Of a DNA stretch of 64,000 bases, positions 1-8,696 are shown piece after piece. The DNA is taken from contig NZ_JAFMPN010000014.1 in assembly GCF_017351175.1 (NCBI RefSeq), positions 64,366 to 128,365 on the forward strand, written 5' to 3'. A model generated the notes under the pieces. The model ran no database searches and was not told the DNA's origin. It was given only the letters and a program-made list of their open reading frames with translations. The translations under genes and the position numbers were made by a program. The first letter of the stretch is position 1; each line of letters opens with the position of its first letter. The DNA comes from Desulfovibrio sp. Huiquan2017. GTDB taxonomy: Bacteria; Desulfobacterota; Desulfovibrionia; Desulfovibrionales; Desulfovibrionaceae.

Positions 1-732
1 CTCGTGCAGCCGGTCCGGCATGGCTTCGATCTGGATCGGTTCGCCACCCAGGCTCTCGGCCAGCTCCTTGGCCCGGGACAGGGTCCGGTTGGCGATGATG
101 ATCTCTTTGACGCCGTTGCGGAGCAGGTGCGTGGCGGCCAGTTCGGCCATCTCGCCCGCACCGACAAGCATAGCCCTGGTGGGCTTGAGGTCGCCGAAGA
201 TCTTACGCGCCAGTTCCACGGCGGCGTAACTGATGGACACCGCGCTGGAGGCGATGGCCGTCTCGGTGCGGATACGCTTGGCCACGGAAAAAGACTTGTG
301 CAGCAGGCGGTTGACGATGGTCTTGGCCGTGCCCTTGTCCACGGCGGAACGGTAGGCGTCCTTGAGCTGGCCGAGAATCTGCGGCTCGCCCATGACCATG
401 GAGTCCAAGGACGAGGCCACGGAGAAAATGTGCCGGACCGCTTCCAAGTCCGCGTACCGGTAGATATTCTCCGTGAGCAATTCGACGGAGCCGCCGCAGG
501 CCATGGCCCAATACTCGGCAACGGCGTCCATGACCGCGGGCACGGGAATCTTCTTGGCCACGGCCACGATTTCCACCCGGTTGCAGGTGGACAGCGCCAG
601 ACATTCCTGCACGGGACAGTGGGCCATGAGGCCCTGTTCGAAATTCTCGATGTCGGTCAGGGCGAATTTTTCGCGCACATCCACGCCCGCAGTGCGGTGG
701 TTGAGACCTATGAGGATTATCTGCTTGTTCAT
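1..732 (-). CDS. hemA: Glutamyl-tRNA reductase, C-terminus cut by window edge
   Basis: Reduces glutamyl-tRNA(Glu) with NADPH to glutamate-1-semialdehyde, the first committed step of tetrapyrrole synthesis by the C5 route. 244 residues are visible and the frame runs off the left edge, so the dimerisation domain is missing here. The N-terminus begins MNKQIILIGLNHRTAG. The catalytic cysteine lies in LSTCNRVEI (Cys50), and the NADPH-binding glycine motif LVGAGEM is near residue 190. The ATG overlaps the stop of the upstream CcsA/HemX-type gene in an ATGA arrangement, so translation is probably coupled. With the siroheme dehydrogenase further upstream it forms a tetrapyrrole/cytochrome operon. Identification is secure. 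Confidence 0.96.
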   Translation of the reverse strand, partial: MNKQIILIGLNHRTAGVDVREKFALTDIENFEQGLMAHCPVQECLALSTCNRVEIVAVAKKIPVPAVMDAVAEYWAMACGGSVELLTENIYRYADLEAVRHIFSVASSLDSMVMGEPQILGQLKDAYRSAVDKGTAKTIVNRLLHKSFSVAKRIRTETAIASSAVSISYAAVELARKIFGDLKPTRAMLVGAGEMAELAATHLLRNGVKEIIIANRTLSRAKELAESLGGEPIQIEAMPDRLHE

Positions 733-1541
733 GGCATGGCCTTGAAGGTGATGGTGTGGTGAATGAGGGAAACGCACATCCCGGCAAAGACCCAAAGGGC
801 CAGGATGGCGGGCTTGCGTCCACGCCAGCCGAGCACCACACGCTGGTGGAAGAGAAAGGCGAAGAGGAACCAGACCGCCAGGGAGCCGATCTTCATGATA
901 TCCCAGGCGAACGGCTTGAACGGCGCGATCAGGTACCAACTGAAGGTGGAAAAGAGGCCCAGGGTGTAGAGCGGGAAGCCGATAAGCACGGCCCAACGAT
1001 TGACTGTGTCGAACTTGTCCAGGGACGGAATGCTCTGCCCCATGGCCTTCAGCCCTTCCTTGGTCTTGAGCTTGCGGTTGTAGTAGAGAAAGGCCACTCC
1101 CGCGCCAAAGGCCATGATCAGCGCGCCCAGCGTCAGGACCAGGGAGCCGATGTGCAGGCCGAAGAACAGGGCGGTCAACTGTGGGGGCATGATCACTCGA
1201 ATACCGCCCAGGGCCAGGGAAGCCACGAAGAGCAGCAGGGCGAAGGGCAGGGCGGTGATGGCCAGGTATTCCAGGCGCAGCCGCCACCACAGGAAGAAAT
1301 ACAGGGCCAGGGCACACCAGCCGATGATGTTGAAATAAAAGGTGCCGCCGCTCAGGGCCGCAGGGTCACGGCTCAAGGTCAGTCCCAGGTCCACGGTGTT
1401 GAAGGTGAAGCCCAAGACGGCCAGCCAGATGGCGGTACGCTTGAGCCTGTCGTTTTCCGTGAACACGGAGGTCAGAAACAGCACGGTGCCGAGCGCGTAG
1501 AGCGCGATGATCACGATATGAAGCGTTTCAAACAAGCCCAT
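729..1541 (-). CDS. CcsA/HemX-type multi-pass membrane protein (cytochrome c assembly family)
   Basis: A 270-residue inner-membrane protein with about eight hydrophobic segments, related to the cytochrome c assembly (CcsA/HemX/YpjD) family that sits beside hemA in many bacteria. The start MGLFETLHIV was chosen because an upstream extension would only read the siroheme gene in the wrong frame. It overlaps that gene by 14 bp and overlaps hemA by 4 bp. A full haem-handling WxWD motif is not obvious. A segment reading AWDIMKIGSLAVWF occupies the equivalent place, which favours a HemX-like role in controlling or supporting haem synthesis over a complete CcsA ligase. Family assignment is good and exact function is uncertain. 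Confidence 0.85.
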   Translation of the reverse strand: MGLFETLHIVIIALYALGTVLFLTSVFTENDRLKRTAIWLAVLGFTFNTVDLGLTLSRDPAALSGGTFYFNIIGWCALALYFFLWWRLRLEYLAITALPFALLLFVASLALGGIRVIMPPQLTALFFGLHIGSLVLTLGALIMAFGAGVAFLYYNRKLKTKEGLKAMGQSIPSLDKFDTVNRWAVLIGFPLYTLGLFSTFSWYLIAPFKPFAWDIMKIGSLAVWFLFAFLFHQRVVLGWRGRKPAILALWVFAGMCVSLIHHTITFKAMP

Positions 1542-2205
1542 CAAGCAACTCCGGGATGTTGTCGTGCAACGGTTCGGGCAACGATTCTTTAAGAATTTCC
1601 GTGGCCGCGTCAAGGTCGCGCGTTTTGAAGGCGTCGAGCAGGGCGGAGTTGACCAGGGTCCGGAAGACCATAGTATTATCGGCGGTGGTCGAGCCGAGGG
1701 AGAGCATGAGCGGTCGAATGCGTCCCATGGCAGCCAGGAGACCGGCGTACTCGTCACCGAAACTTTCCTGCAATTCCTTGCGAATGCGTTTGGCCATGGC
1801 CGGGCTGCGGCCCGCCGTGGAAATGGCCACGGTCAGGTCCCCGCGCTTGACCGTGGCGGGCACGATGAAGCTGCATTTCTCGGGCTGGTCCACGATGTTG
1901 CACAAAACGCCCCGGTCGCGGCACAGGTTGCTGATGCGCCAGTTGACGTCTTCGGACGAGGTGCAGGCGATGACCAGAAACTGGCCGTCCAGGTCGTCGT
2001 CCGCAAACTCGCGGCAAAGGAATCTCACATTGGGCAGCGCCAGGAGGGGAGCCATGTCCGGGTCCGCCTCGCGGGTATCGATGATGGTCACGCTACCGGC
2101 CCCGGAATCAATCAGGGACTGGATCTTGCGCTTGCCGACCTCGCCCGCGCCGACCACCAGACAACCCTTGTTTTCCAAGTTCACGAAGATGGGATAATAT
2201 CGCAT
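1528..2205 (-). CDS. Precorrin-2 dehydrogenase / sirohydrochlorin ferrochelatase-type (CysG N-terminal, Met8p-like)
   Basis: A 225-residue protein covering only the siroheme-synthase N-terminal module. It should oxidise precorrin-2 to sirohydrochlorin with NAD and may insert iron. The dinucleotide-binding motif GAGEVG lies at residues 19-24, just after MRYYPIFVNLENKGCLVV. The methyltransferase half of E. coli CysG is absent, so precorrin-2 must be made by a separate enzyme. The ATG at 2205 was preferred because the sequence upstream of it does not look like the family. In sulfate reducers siroheme serves both sulfite reductase and the siroheme-dependent haem pathway, which fits its position in front of hemA. 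Confidence 0.92.
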   Translation of the reverse strand: MRYYPIFVNLENKGCLVVGAGEVGKRKIQSLIDSGAGSVTIIDTREADPDMAPLLALPNVRFLCREFADDDLDGQFLVIACTSSEDVNWRISNLCRDRGVLCNIVDQPEKCSFIVPATVKRGDLTVAISTAGRSPAMAKRIRKELQESFGDEYAGLLAAMGRIRPLMLSLGSTTADNTMVFRTLVNSALLDAFKTRDLDAATEILKESLPEPLHDNIPELLDGLV

Positions 2206-2308
2206 GGGTCTTGATAACCAATGCGCGCAAACAAGTAAAATGAGAAATTGCTCGGTTCTTGCAAGAATCACTGGAATTACGCTAGGGTTTTGACACGCGC
2301 GACACAAC

Positions 2309-3559
2309 ATGAAAAATTACCTCGTCATACAACTGGCCCGATTCGGGGACCTCATCCAGACCAAGCGGCTGTTGGCGACCCTTGCGGCCCGCCCGGAAAG
2401 CGCCGTCCACCTGTGCCTGGACGTCTCCCTGGCCCCCCTGGCGCGACTGGTCTATCCCGACGTCATCCTGCATCCGATCACGGCCCATGGCACGGGGCTG
2501 GATTCCCATGCGGCGGCGCTCAAGATGCTCGTGGACAACCGGCGCGCCTTTGCCGAATTGGCGGCCATCGACTTCACGTCCGTCTACAACCTCAATTTTT
2601 CCGGCCTGAACTTTCGCCTGGCCGCCCTGTTCGACCCGGAACGGGTGGCGGGGTACGCCTGGCGCAGCGGCCAGGAAATCACCGGCCCTTGGCCTGCCAT
2701 GGCCATGCGCTGGTCCGGGTTCCGCCGACTGGGCATGAACCTGGTGGACTTCTGGGGCGCATACTGCCCGGACATGCTCCCGCCGAAACAGGTCAACCCC
2801 GAGGCGGCGCCCAAGGGCGGCGGCATCGGCGTAGTCCTGGCCGGACGCGAATCCCGGCGTTCCCTACCCGCGCCGTTGCTGGCCGGGATTACCGCCACCC
2901 TGGCCGGGGCGCGCAAGGCCCGGTCCATAACGCTTCTCGGCGGACTGGCCGAACGCGCGGCAGGGCAGGCCGTGTTCAAGGAATTGCCCGCGAACTTGCA
3001 ATCCGCGACCCGGAACCTGGCCGGACAAACCGACTGGGCCCAGCTTGTGGAAACCGTCAACACCCTGGATTTGCTGATCACCCCGGACACCGGGACCATG
3101 CACCTGGCCGCCCACCTGGGCACGCCCGTGGCCGCTTTTTTCCTGTCCTCGGCATGGTGCTTCGAAACTGGCCCCTACGGGCTCGGCCACACGGTCTACC
3201 AGGCCGTGACCGATTGCCTGCCATGCCTGGAGACCGCGCCCTGCCCGGAAGACGTCAAATGCCTGGACGGCTTCGCGGCCCCGGGGTTCCGACGATTTCT
3301 GGTCACGGGCAAGACCGAGCACGCCCCGGAAGGCGTCCTGGCCCTACGTTCGGAATTCGACGATCTGGGCCAGACCTATGCGCCCTTTGCCGGAATCGAT
3401 ACGGACGCACGGCAAAGGGCCGTGCTACGTAATTTCCTTTTGCACCATCTGCGCGGCGGACAACCGCGCTTCGATGAAATGGAATCGGCCTTTGCCCGCC
3501 AACTGTACCGGGAAAAGGACTGGATGACCGCGGACAAGCCCTGCAAGGCACAAGGATAG
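2309..3559 (+). CDS. Glycosyltransferase family 9 (heptosyltransferase-like)
   Basis: A 416-residue soluble or peripheral GT-B glycosyltransferase. The N-terminus MKNYLVIQLARFGDLIQTKR is the typical GT9 opening, and the nucleotide-sugar site motif TPDTGTMHLAAHLGTP lies near residues 257-272. GT9 enzymes usually add heptose to lipopolysaccharide core. The acceptor here cannot be told from sequence, and flagellin or other surface glycans are alternatives. It is followed after 5 bp by a CgeB-like glycosyltransferase on the same strand, so the two are probably co-transcribed and act on the same glycan. About 50 residues at the C-terminus extend past the usual fold and look poorly conserved. Confidence 0.88.
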   Translation: MKNYLVIQLARFGDLIQTKRLLATLAARPESAVHLCLDVSLAPLARLVYPDVILHPITAHGTGLDSHAAALKMLVDNRRAFAELAAIDFTSVYNLNFSGLNFRLAALFDPERVAGYAWRSGQEITGPWPAMAMRWSGFRRLGMNLVDFWGAYCPDMLPPKQVNPEAAPKGGGIGVVLAGRESRRSLPAPLLAGITATLAGARKARSITLLGGLAERAAGQAVFKELPANLQSATRNLAGQTDWAQLVETVNTLDLLITPDTGTMHLAAHLGTPVAAFFLSSAWCFETGPYGLGHTVYQAVTDCLPCLETAPCPEDVKCLDGFAAPGFRRFLVTGKTEHAPEGVLALRSEFDDLGQTYAPFAGIDTDARQRAVLRNFLLHHLRGGQPRFDEMESAFARQLYREKDWMTADKPCKAQG

Positions 3560-3564
3560 CTTTC

Positions 3565-4836
3565 ATGAACACGTTGCGTATTCTCGTCATCCTGCCGCTG
3601 TATGGCGGCTCCCTGCCCATCGGCCGGTACGCGGCCTCGGCCCTGCGCCAGGAAGGGCATCTGACCGAGGTTTTCGAGGCCCCGGAGTTCTACTCGGCCT
3701 ACAACGCCCTGAACGACCTCAAGGTGACCACGGATCGATTGGATTATTTACAGAATTCCTTTCTGAACGTGATCGCCCAATCCATCCTGGCCAAGGTTGA
3801 AACCTTCGAACCGGACCTGGTTTTGGCCATGGCCCAGGCCCCGTTGACCCAACAGGCCCTGAAGCGGCTCAGACGCGATGGAGTGACCACGGCCATGTGG
3901 TTTGTGGAGGATCACGACCTGTTCACCTATTGGAAAGCATTCGCGCCCCTGTACGATGTCTTTGCCGTGATCCAGAAAGGAACGTTTTTCGAAAATCTTG
4001 AGGCCATCGGCCAGTCCAATGCCCTATATCTCCCCTTGGCCGCCCAGCCCGACTTCCACAAGCCCGTAGAGTTGAGCTCGGTGGAACGGCGCAAGTTCGG
4101 CTCCGAGATTTCGTTCATGGGCGCGGGTTACCCCAACCGACGCAAGGCCTTCCGAGAGCTGATCAATTCCGATTTCAAGATATGGGGCACGGAGTGGGAA
4201 GGCGACCACGTGCTGGAACCACTGGTCCAACTCAAGGGAGCACGCGTAACTCCTGAAGAATGCGTGAAAATATTCAACGCCACCAAGATCAATCTCAATC
4301 TCCATTCCTCGATCCAGGCCGACGAGTTGGTCACCTTGGGCGACTTCGTCAACCCGCGCACCTTCGAGTTGGCCGCCTGCGGGGCGTTCCAGTTGGTGGA
4401 CCGACGCGGCCTCATGGGCGAAGCCTTTGCGGAAGATGAATTGGCGACCTTTGCATCCATGGAGGAGCTTGTCGAAAAAATCGCGTATTTCTCCTCGCGC
4501 ACCGAGGAACGGCAAGCCTTCGCCGACCGGGCGCGGGCGCGGGTGCTTGCCGACCACACCTATGCGCAACGCATGCGCACGCTCCTTGCGTTCACCGCCG
4601 AACGCATCCCTGGCTGGCCCAAACGGCACGAAGACTCCCCGATCTTTGCCGAGGATTATCCGGCGGAACTTCAGGCGGACATCCATGCCCTCCTGGGTCG
4701 GCTCGGCCTGCCTGGGGACGTGTCCTTCGAAGACCTGGTCTGGGCGGTCCGGCAGCAGCGGGGCAGGCTGGATGACCTGGACACGGCCGTTCTCTTCTTG
4801 GATGAATGGCGGAAACTATATCGCAAACAAGCTTGA
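3565..4836 (+). CDS. CgeB-like glycosyltransferase
   Basis: A 423-residue protein resembling the CgeB/DUF3880 type of glycosyltransferase. The N-terminal half starts MNTLRILVILPLYGGSLPIG. The C-terminal half carries the group-1 transferase signature FELAACGAFQLVDRRG near residues 270-285, where the UDP-sugar would bind. In Desulfovibrio-type genomes such proteins are often found with surface-glycan or flagellin-modification genes, but the substrate is unknown. It begins 5 bp after the GT9 gene, with AAGGA upstream as ribosome binding site, and a rho-independent terminator follows 25 bp after the stop. The two genes form a small operon facing rarA. Confidence 0.82.
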   Translation: MNTLRILVILPLYGGSLPIGRYAASALRQEGHLTEVFEAPEFYSAYNALNDLKVTTDRLDYLQNSFLNVIAQSILAKVETFEPDLVLAMAQAPLTQQALKRLRRDGVTTAMWFVEDHDLFTYWKAFAPLYDVFAVIQKGTFFENLEAIGQSNALYLPLAAQPDFHKPVELSSVERRKFGSEISFMGAGYPNRRKAFRELINSDFKIWGTEWEGDHVLEPLVQLKGARVTPEECVKIFNATKINLNLHSSIQADELVTLGDFVNPRTFELAACGAFQLVDRRGLMGEAFAEDELATFASMEELVEKIAYFSSRTEERQAFADRARARVLADHTYAQRMRTLLAFTAERIPGWPKRHEDSPIFAEDYPAELQADIHALLGRLGLPGDVSFEDLVWAVRQQRGRLDDLDTAVLFLDEWRKLYRKQA

Positions 4837-4860
4837 GGAAGTTCAAGCTCTCCATGAAGG

Positions 4861-4896
4861 AAAAGCCGGGTGAATTTCCAACCCGGCTTTTTATTT
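4861..4896. terminator. Bidirectional rho-independent terminator
   Basis: A 9-bp perfect stem AAGCCGGGT/ACCCGGCTT with a 9-nt loop, T-rich on the plus strand and with TTTT on the minus strand. It lies between the convergent CgeB-like gene and rarA and can serve both. Confidence 0.88.
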
Positions 4897-4903
4897 GAAA
4901 AAA

Positions 4904-6127
4904 CTATCGTTGTTTCTTGAACTGACGCAACCATGCGTTGAGCCGGGATTCCTCGCCCTGATCCTTGGCATGGTAAAACTTGCGTCCCGTCAGTTCGCTC
5001 GGCAGGTAGTCCTGGTCCGCCCAGCCCCGGGGGAAATTATGCGGGTAGAGATAGCCCCGGCCATACCCCCATTCGCGTTGCAGGGAGCTGGTGGCGTTGC
5101 GCAGGTGCAGCGGTACCGGCTTGGGACCGTTCTCGCGGACCTCCTTCTGGGCCGTGCGATAGGCAGCATAGGTGGAATTGCTTTTGGGGGCCAGGGCGAG
5201 ATACACGGCGGTCTGGGCCATGGGGATGAACCCCTCGGGCATGCCGATGGCCTCCACGGCCTGATGACAAGCCATGGCCTGATTCAGGGCGAAGGGATCA
5301 CCGAGCCCTATGTCCTCCGAGGCCGAGATGATCAGCCGTCGGGTAATGAAGCGCGGGTCCTCGCCGCTTTCCAAAAGGCAGGCCAGGTAGTAGAGGGCCG
5401 CATCCGGGTCCGACCCCCGGATGGATTTGATCATGGCGGAGACCAGCTCATAATGCGAATCCCCGTCGCGATCTCCCCGGACTACGATTTCCGGAAGGGA
5501 TTCGCGCAAGCATTCCGGGCAGCGCTTCTCCTTGGGCAATTCGGCAGTGTATTCCAATAAATTCAACAAAGTCCGTGCATCACCACCGGCCATGGCCGCG
5601 AGCATTCGGTGGCTTTCCTCCTCCAGTTCCACGCCGAGTTCCTTGGCGCCGCGATGGGATACGCCCATCAGCTCCTCGCGGCTGAGTTGGCGTAACCGCA
5701 GAACATGCAACCGGGACAGGAGTTGCCGGGTGACGCTGAAAGAGGGATTCTCCGTGGTGGTGGCCAGCAGGATGATCTCGCCGCTTTCCAGGATGGGCAG
5801 GAAAAAGTCCTGTTGAGCCTTGGAAAAACGATGCAGCTCGTCAAGAATGAGAACTTCCTGGCCGGGCAGGAGCTTGCGCAGAGCGGCGAGGCCCGCCTCG
5901 GGCGCGCTGACGCGCAGGTACTTTTTGCCCGTCAACTGGGCCAGCAGCAAGGCCAGGGTGGACTTGCCGCAGCCCGGCGGGCCGAAAAGCAGAAGACTGG
6001 GCATACGCTTGGACTGGGCAAAGGCCTCGATCCGGTTGCGGATGTGCCCTTGGCCCACGAAATCGTCCATGGTAACGGGACGAATTCTGTCGGCAAGCGG
6101 TTGGCTTTCTTCAATTTCAAGTTTCAT
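4904..6127 (-). CDS. rarA: Replication-associated recombination AAA+ ATPase RarA/MgsA
   Basis: A 407-residue AAA+ ATPase of the clamp-loader-like RarA (MgsA/WRNIP1) family, which acts on stalled replication forks. It opens with a DRIRPVTMDDFVGQGHI segment, has Walker A GPPGCGKST at residues 49-57 and Walker B VLILDELHR at 92-100, and then the family's helical C-terminal tetramerisation region (KSNSTYAAY, PLHLRNA). The ATG at 6127 overlaps the rsmE stop as ATGA, which sets the start. It is the last gene of the long minus-strand block. Identification is secure. Confidence 0.95.
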   Translation of the reverse strand: MKLEIEESQPLADRIRPVTMDDFVGQGHIRNRIEAFAQSKRMPSLLLFGPPGCGKSTLALLLAQLTGKKYLRVSAPEAGLAALRKLLPGQEVLILDELHRFSKAQQDFFLPILESGEIILLATTTENPSFSVTRQLLSRLHVLRLRQLSREELMGVSHRGAKELGVELEEESHRMLAAMAGGDARTLLNLLEYTAELPKEKRCPECLRESLPEIVVRGDRDGDSHYELVSAMIKSIRGSDPDAALYYLACLLESGEDPRFITRRLIISASEDIGLGDPFALNQAMACHQAVEAIGMPEGFIPMAQTAVYLALAPKSNSTYAAYRTAQKEVRENGPKPVPLHLRNATSSLQREWGYGRGYLYPHNFPRGWADQDYLPSELTGRKFYHAKDQGEESRLNAWLRQFKKQR

Positions 6128-6864
6128 GACTGATCCTGTGCGCCAAACATGGCGAGACTCAAGCAATACACGGCGGCGGTCTCCCAGCGCAGAATGGAGG
6201 GGCCGAGGGTCACCGGAACGAACCCGGCCTTGAGCAGCTTGTCCGCTTCCATGGCATCAAAGCCGCCTTCGGGCCCGATTACTACAAGAGTGTCCCCCTT
6301 GGAAAGCATGTCGGGCGAAAGGGAGGTTGTGGCCGTTTCGGCCTCCCAAGCCAGATAACGACGGTCAAATTTCCCGGCCAGGGAAACGAGCCCGTCCACG
6401 CCGCCGGAAACGGTGTCCAACGAAGGTAGTCGGACGGCCCCGCATTGCTTGGCCGCCTGGACGAACTTTTCGGTCCAGGTCGATTTGGGATCGTCGGGGA
6501 GGGCTCCCTGGCTGCGCACGGCCTGCCAGAAGAGGATTCCGCGCCCCTGCAACTCCACGGTTTTTTCGAGAAGATAATCCCGCCGCTTGGACTTGCCCCA
6601 ACCAATGGCCAGGGTCAGGCCGCCTTCGGGTTCCCGGTGTTCCGCCAATTCCACGGCTACAAGATCCGCCCGGTTCCGGGCGATGGCGCGCACCGTGAAC
6701 AGCCCATCGCGCCCCTGCCCGTCGAAGAGCCGGACAGTCTGCGCCGTCTCCGTGCGCAGGATAGTGCCCATGTGCCGAGCCTCGGGACCGCTTAGAACGA
6801 CATCGTCGCCGATGGCGGCGGGCCATTGTTCCGGGGGCAGAAAAAAAGTGTTCAATCGCGCCAT
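6124..6864 (-). CDS. rsmE: 16S rRNA (uracil-1498-N3)-methyltransferase RsmE
   Basis: A 246-residue SPOUT-class methyltransferase that methylates U1498 of 16S rRNA. The N-terminal PUA-like part contains GPEARHMGTILR. The C-terminal trefoil-knot motif VVIGPEGGFDAMEADKL binds S-adenosylmethionine, and the end LRWETAAVYCLSL is typical. The ATG at 6864 is preferred to a TTG two codons upstream. It is downstream of the lysA terminator but on the same strand, and is coupled to rarA by a 4-bp overlap. Confidence 0.94.
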   Translation of the reverse strand: MARLNTFFLPPEQWPAAIGDDVVLSGPEARHMGTILRTETAQTVRLFDGQGRDGLFTVRAIARNRADLVAVELAEHREPEGGLTLAIGWGKSKRRDYLLEKTVELQGRGILFWQAVRSQGALPDDPKSTWTEKFVQAAKQCGAVRLPSLDTVSGGVDGLVSLAGKFDRRYLAWEAETATTSLSPDMLSKGDTLVVIGPEGGFDAMEADKLLKAGFVPVTLGPSILRWETAAVYCLSLAMFGAQDQS

Positions 6865-6874
6865 GGGCAAATCC

Positions 6875-6908
6875 GAAAAAAAAGGCCGGAGGCGAGCCCC
6901 CGGCCTTT
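6875..6908 (-). terminator. Rho-independent terminator after lysA
   Basis: On the minus strand the stem AAAGGCCGG/CCGGCCTTT (9 bp) is followed by a run of eight T. It begins 5 bp after the lysA stop and overlaps the leader of rsmE, so rsmE-rarA are expressed by read-through or from an internal promoter. Confidence 0.85.
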
Positions 6909-6912
6909 GGAG

Positions 6913-8151
6913 CTAAAGTTCGTTCGCTATGAGATCATCATACGTTTCCCGCTTACGGGCGACAATGACCTTGTCGCCGTCCACGAGCAGTTCACAGGCC
7001 CGGGGCCTGGAATTATAGTTGGAGGACATGGTGAAGCCGTAGGCCCCGGCGGAATAAACAACCAGCCGCTCGCCCCGCTTGACTTCGGGCAACTCCCGGT
7101 CGCGGGCCAGGAAGTCCCCGGATTCGCAGATGGGGCCGACCACATCGACGACCTTGGACTCGCGACCCTGGGGCTCCACCTCGGCGATGCGGTGGTAGGA
7201 ACCATACAGACTCGGGCGGATCAGGTCATTCATGGCCGCGTCCACAATGAGAAAGTTCTTGGTCGGATTGGACTTGGTGTAGACCACCTCGGTGACCAGG
7301 ATACCCGCGTTGCCCGCGATGACCCGGCCCGGCTCCAGGATAACCTTCAACGGCAGGCCTCGGAGCTTCTCGCTCAATGCCTTTCCGAATTCGGCGGGGT
7401 GGGGCGGTTCCTCCTCGTTGTAGGGAATACCCAGGCCGCCGCCCAAGTCCAGGTACCGAATCTCGATGCCCAGGTCCCTGAGCTTGGCGTAGAAGGCCAG
7501 GAGCTTATCCAGGGCTTCGAGGAACGGGTCGAGGCTGGTCAACTGGGAACCGATGTGGCAGTCCATGCCAACGGGCTTGACGTGCTGGAGCTCGGCGGCC
7601 CGCTTGTAGGCCTCCAGGGACAGATCGATGTCCAGGCCGAATTTGTTCTTCTGCATGCCTGTGGAAATGTACGGGTGGGTCTGGGGGTCCACGTCCGGAT
7701 TGATGCGGAAGCCGACGCACGCGGTGGTGCCCATTTCCCCGGCCACCTGGTCGATGCGTTCCAGCTCGGCCAGAGACTCCACGTTAAACATGAGGATGCG
7801 CGCTTCCAGGGCCTCGCGGATCTCGGAATCCCGCTTGCCCACGCCGGAATAGACGATGCGACTCGGGTCCACACCCGCGTGCAGGGCACGGTAGAGTTCG
7901 CCGCCGGAAACGATGTCCATGCCCGCGCCTTCCCGGGCCAGCATCTTGAGCACGGCCAGATTGGAGTTGGCCTTGACCGAAAAGCAGGTCAGATGGTCCA
8001 CGGTGTCGAAGGCGGAGTCAAAGGCGTGAAAATGCCGCTTGAAGGTCGCTGCGGAGTAGATATAGAGTGGGGTGCCATATTGCTTGGCCAAGTCGGCGAC
8101 GTTCACCTCTTCGGCAAACAATACGCCGTCCCGATGTTGAAAATGATGCAT
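6913..8151 (-). CDS. lysA: Diaminopimelate decarboxylase
   Basis: A 412-residue PLP enzyme (alanine-racemase fold III) that decarboxylates meso-diaminopimelate to L-lysine. The PLP lysine is Lys60 in CFSVKANSN. Other family motifs are the glycine loop DLGGGLGIPY, EPGRVIAGNAG, the substrate-binding cysteine in GPICESGDFLA, and YGFTMSSNYNSRPR near the C-terminus. Length and start match the family. With dapL at 17329 the window holds two steps of the DapL route to lysine. Confidence 0.97.
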   Translation of the reverse strand: MHHFQHRDGVLFAEEVNVADLAKQYGTPLYIYSAATFKRHFHAFDSAFDTVDHLTCFSVKANSNLAVLKMLAREGAGMDIVSGGELYRALHAGVDPSRIVYSGVGKRDSEIREALEARILMFNVESLAELERIDQVAGEMGTTACVGFRINPDVDPQTHPYISTGMQKNKFGLDIDLSLEAYKRAAELQHVKPVGMDCHIGSQLTSLDPFLEALDKLLAFYAKLRDLGIEIRYLDLGGGLGIPYNEEEPPHPAEFGKALSEKLRGLPLKVILEPGRVIAGNAGILVTEVVYTKSNPTKNFLIVDAAMNDLIRPSLYGSYHRIAEVEPQGRESKVVDVVGPICESGDFLARDRELPEVKRGERLVVYSAGAYGFTMSSNYNSRPRACELLVDGDKVIVARKRETYDDLIANEL

Positions 8152-8246
8152 GTTATTCGATCTCCTGATAAAGATGTATGGGGATCAATACGCCGTCTGA
8201 AACGATATCATCCAATACTTTTCCGATATAAAACGGATCACGCGGC

Positions 8247-8693
8247 TCAAGGCTCGGCCATGTACACGTCGGTGTACTGCAGGCCCATGGTCGGGATCTC
8301 GCTCTTGCCGGACACTTTAAAGCGGTATTCCACACCCGGCTCAAGACCGCAAATGCTCAATTTCAGGATATTGCCCGCGAGATCGAACCCTTCCTGACCG
8401 CGGGTGAAATGTTGTGCCTTGCGCGGCACGAACGGGCAACCGGCGCACCCCTGGCCCTCGCCGTCGCCCACGGCTTCATAGAGCACGCTGGCCCGCCACA
8501 GGCGGTCCACCGAGCCGTTCACAGCCACTTGCAGGACCAGGCAATCATCAACGCGCTCACCGTCCATGAGTTTCAGGGTAAAACGATTCTCGCTTCGAGA
8601 GGCCTCGGGCCATTGTTTGTGGCCCAACGCACACCCGGCCAGCAGGCTCAGGCAGAGGAGCAGGGCGGTGGTGGAGACGACGGTTTTGCGCAT
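8247..8693 (-). CDS. Small predicted lipoprotein, unknown function
   Basis: A 148-residue protein with a clear lipoprotein signal: basic MRK, a hydrophobic stretch and lipobox LLAGC with the lipidated cysteine at 21. The mature part is mostly beta-like and has three further cysteines, a CAGC pair and one in SICGLEPGVEYRFKV; the latter resembles a fibronectin-type edge strand. I do not recognise a family. It starts 3 bp after the mutS stop on the same strand, which suggests co-transcription, but nothing links it to mismatch repair. It probably sits in the periplasm or outer membrane. The 95 bp between it and lysA hold no gene. Confidence 0.75.
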   Translation of the reverse strand: MRKTVVSTTALLLCLSLLAGCALGHKQWPEASRSENRFTLKLMDGERVDDCLVLQVAVNGSVDRLWRASVLYEAVGDGEGQGCAGCPFVPRKAQHFTRGQEGFDLAGNILKLSICGLEPGVEYRFKVSGKSEIPTMGLQYTDVYMAEP

Positions 8694-8696
8694 GGC

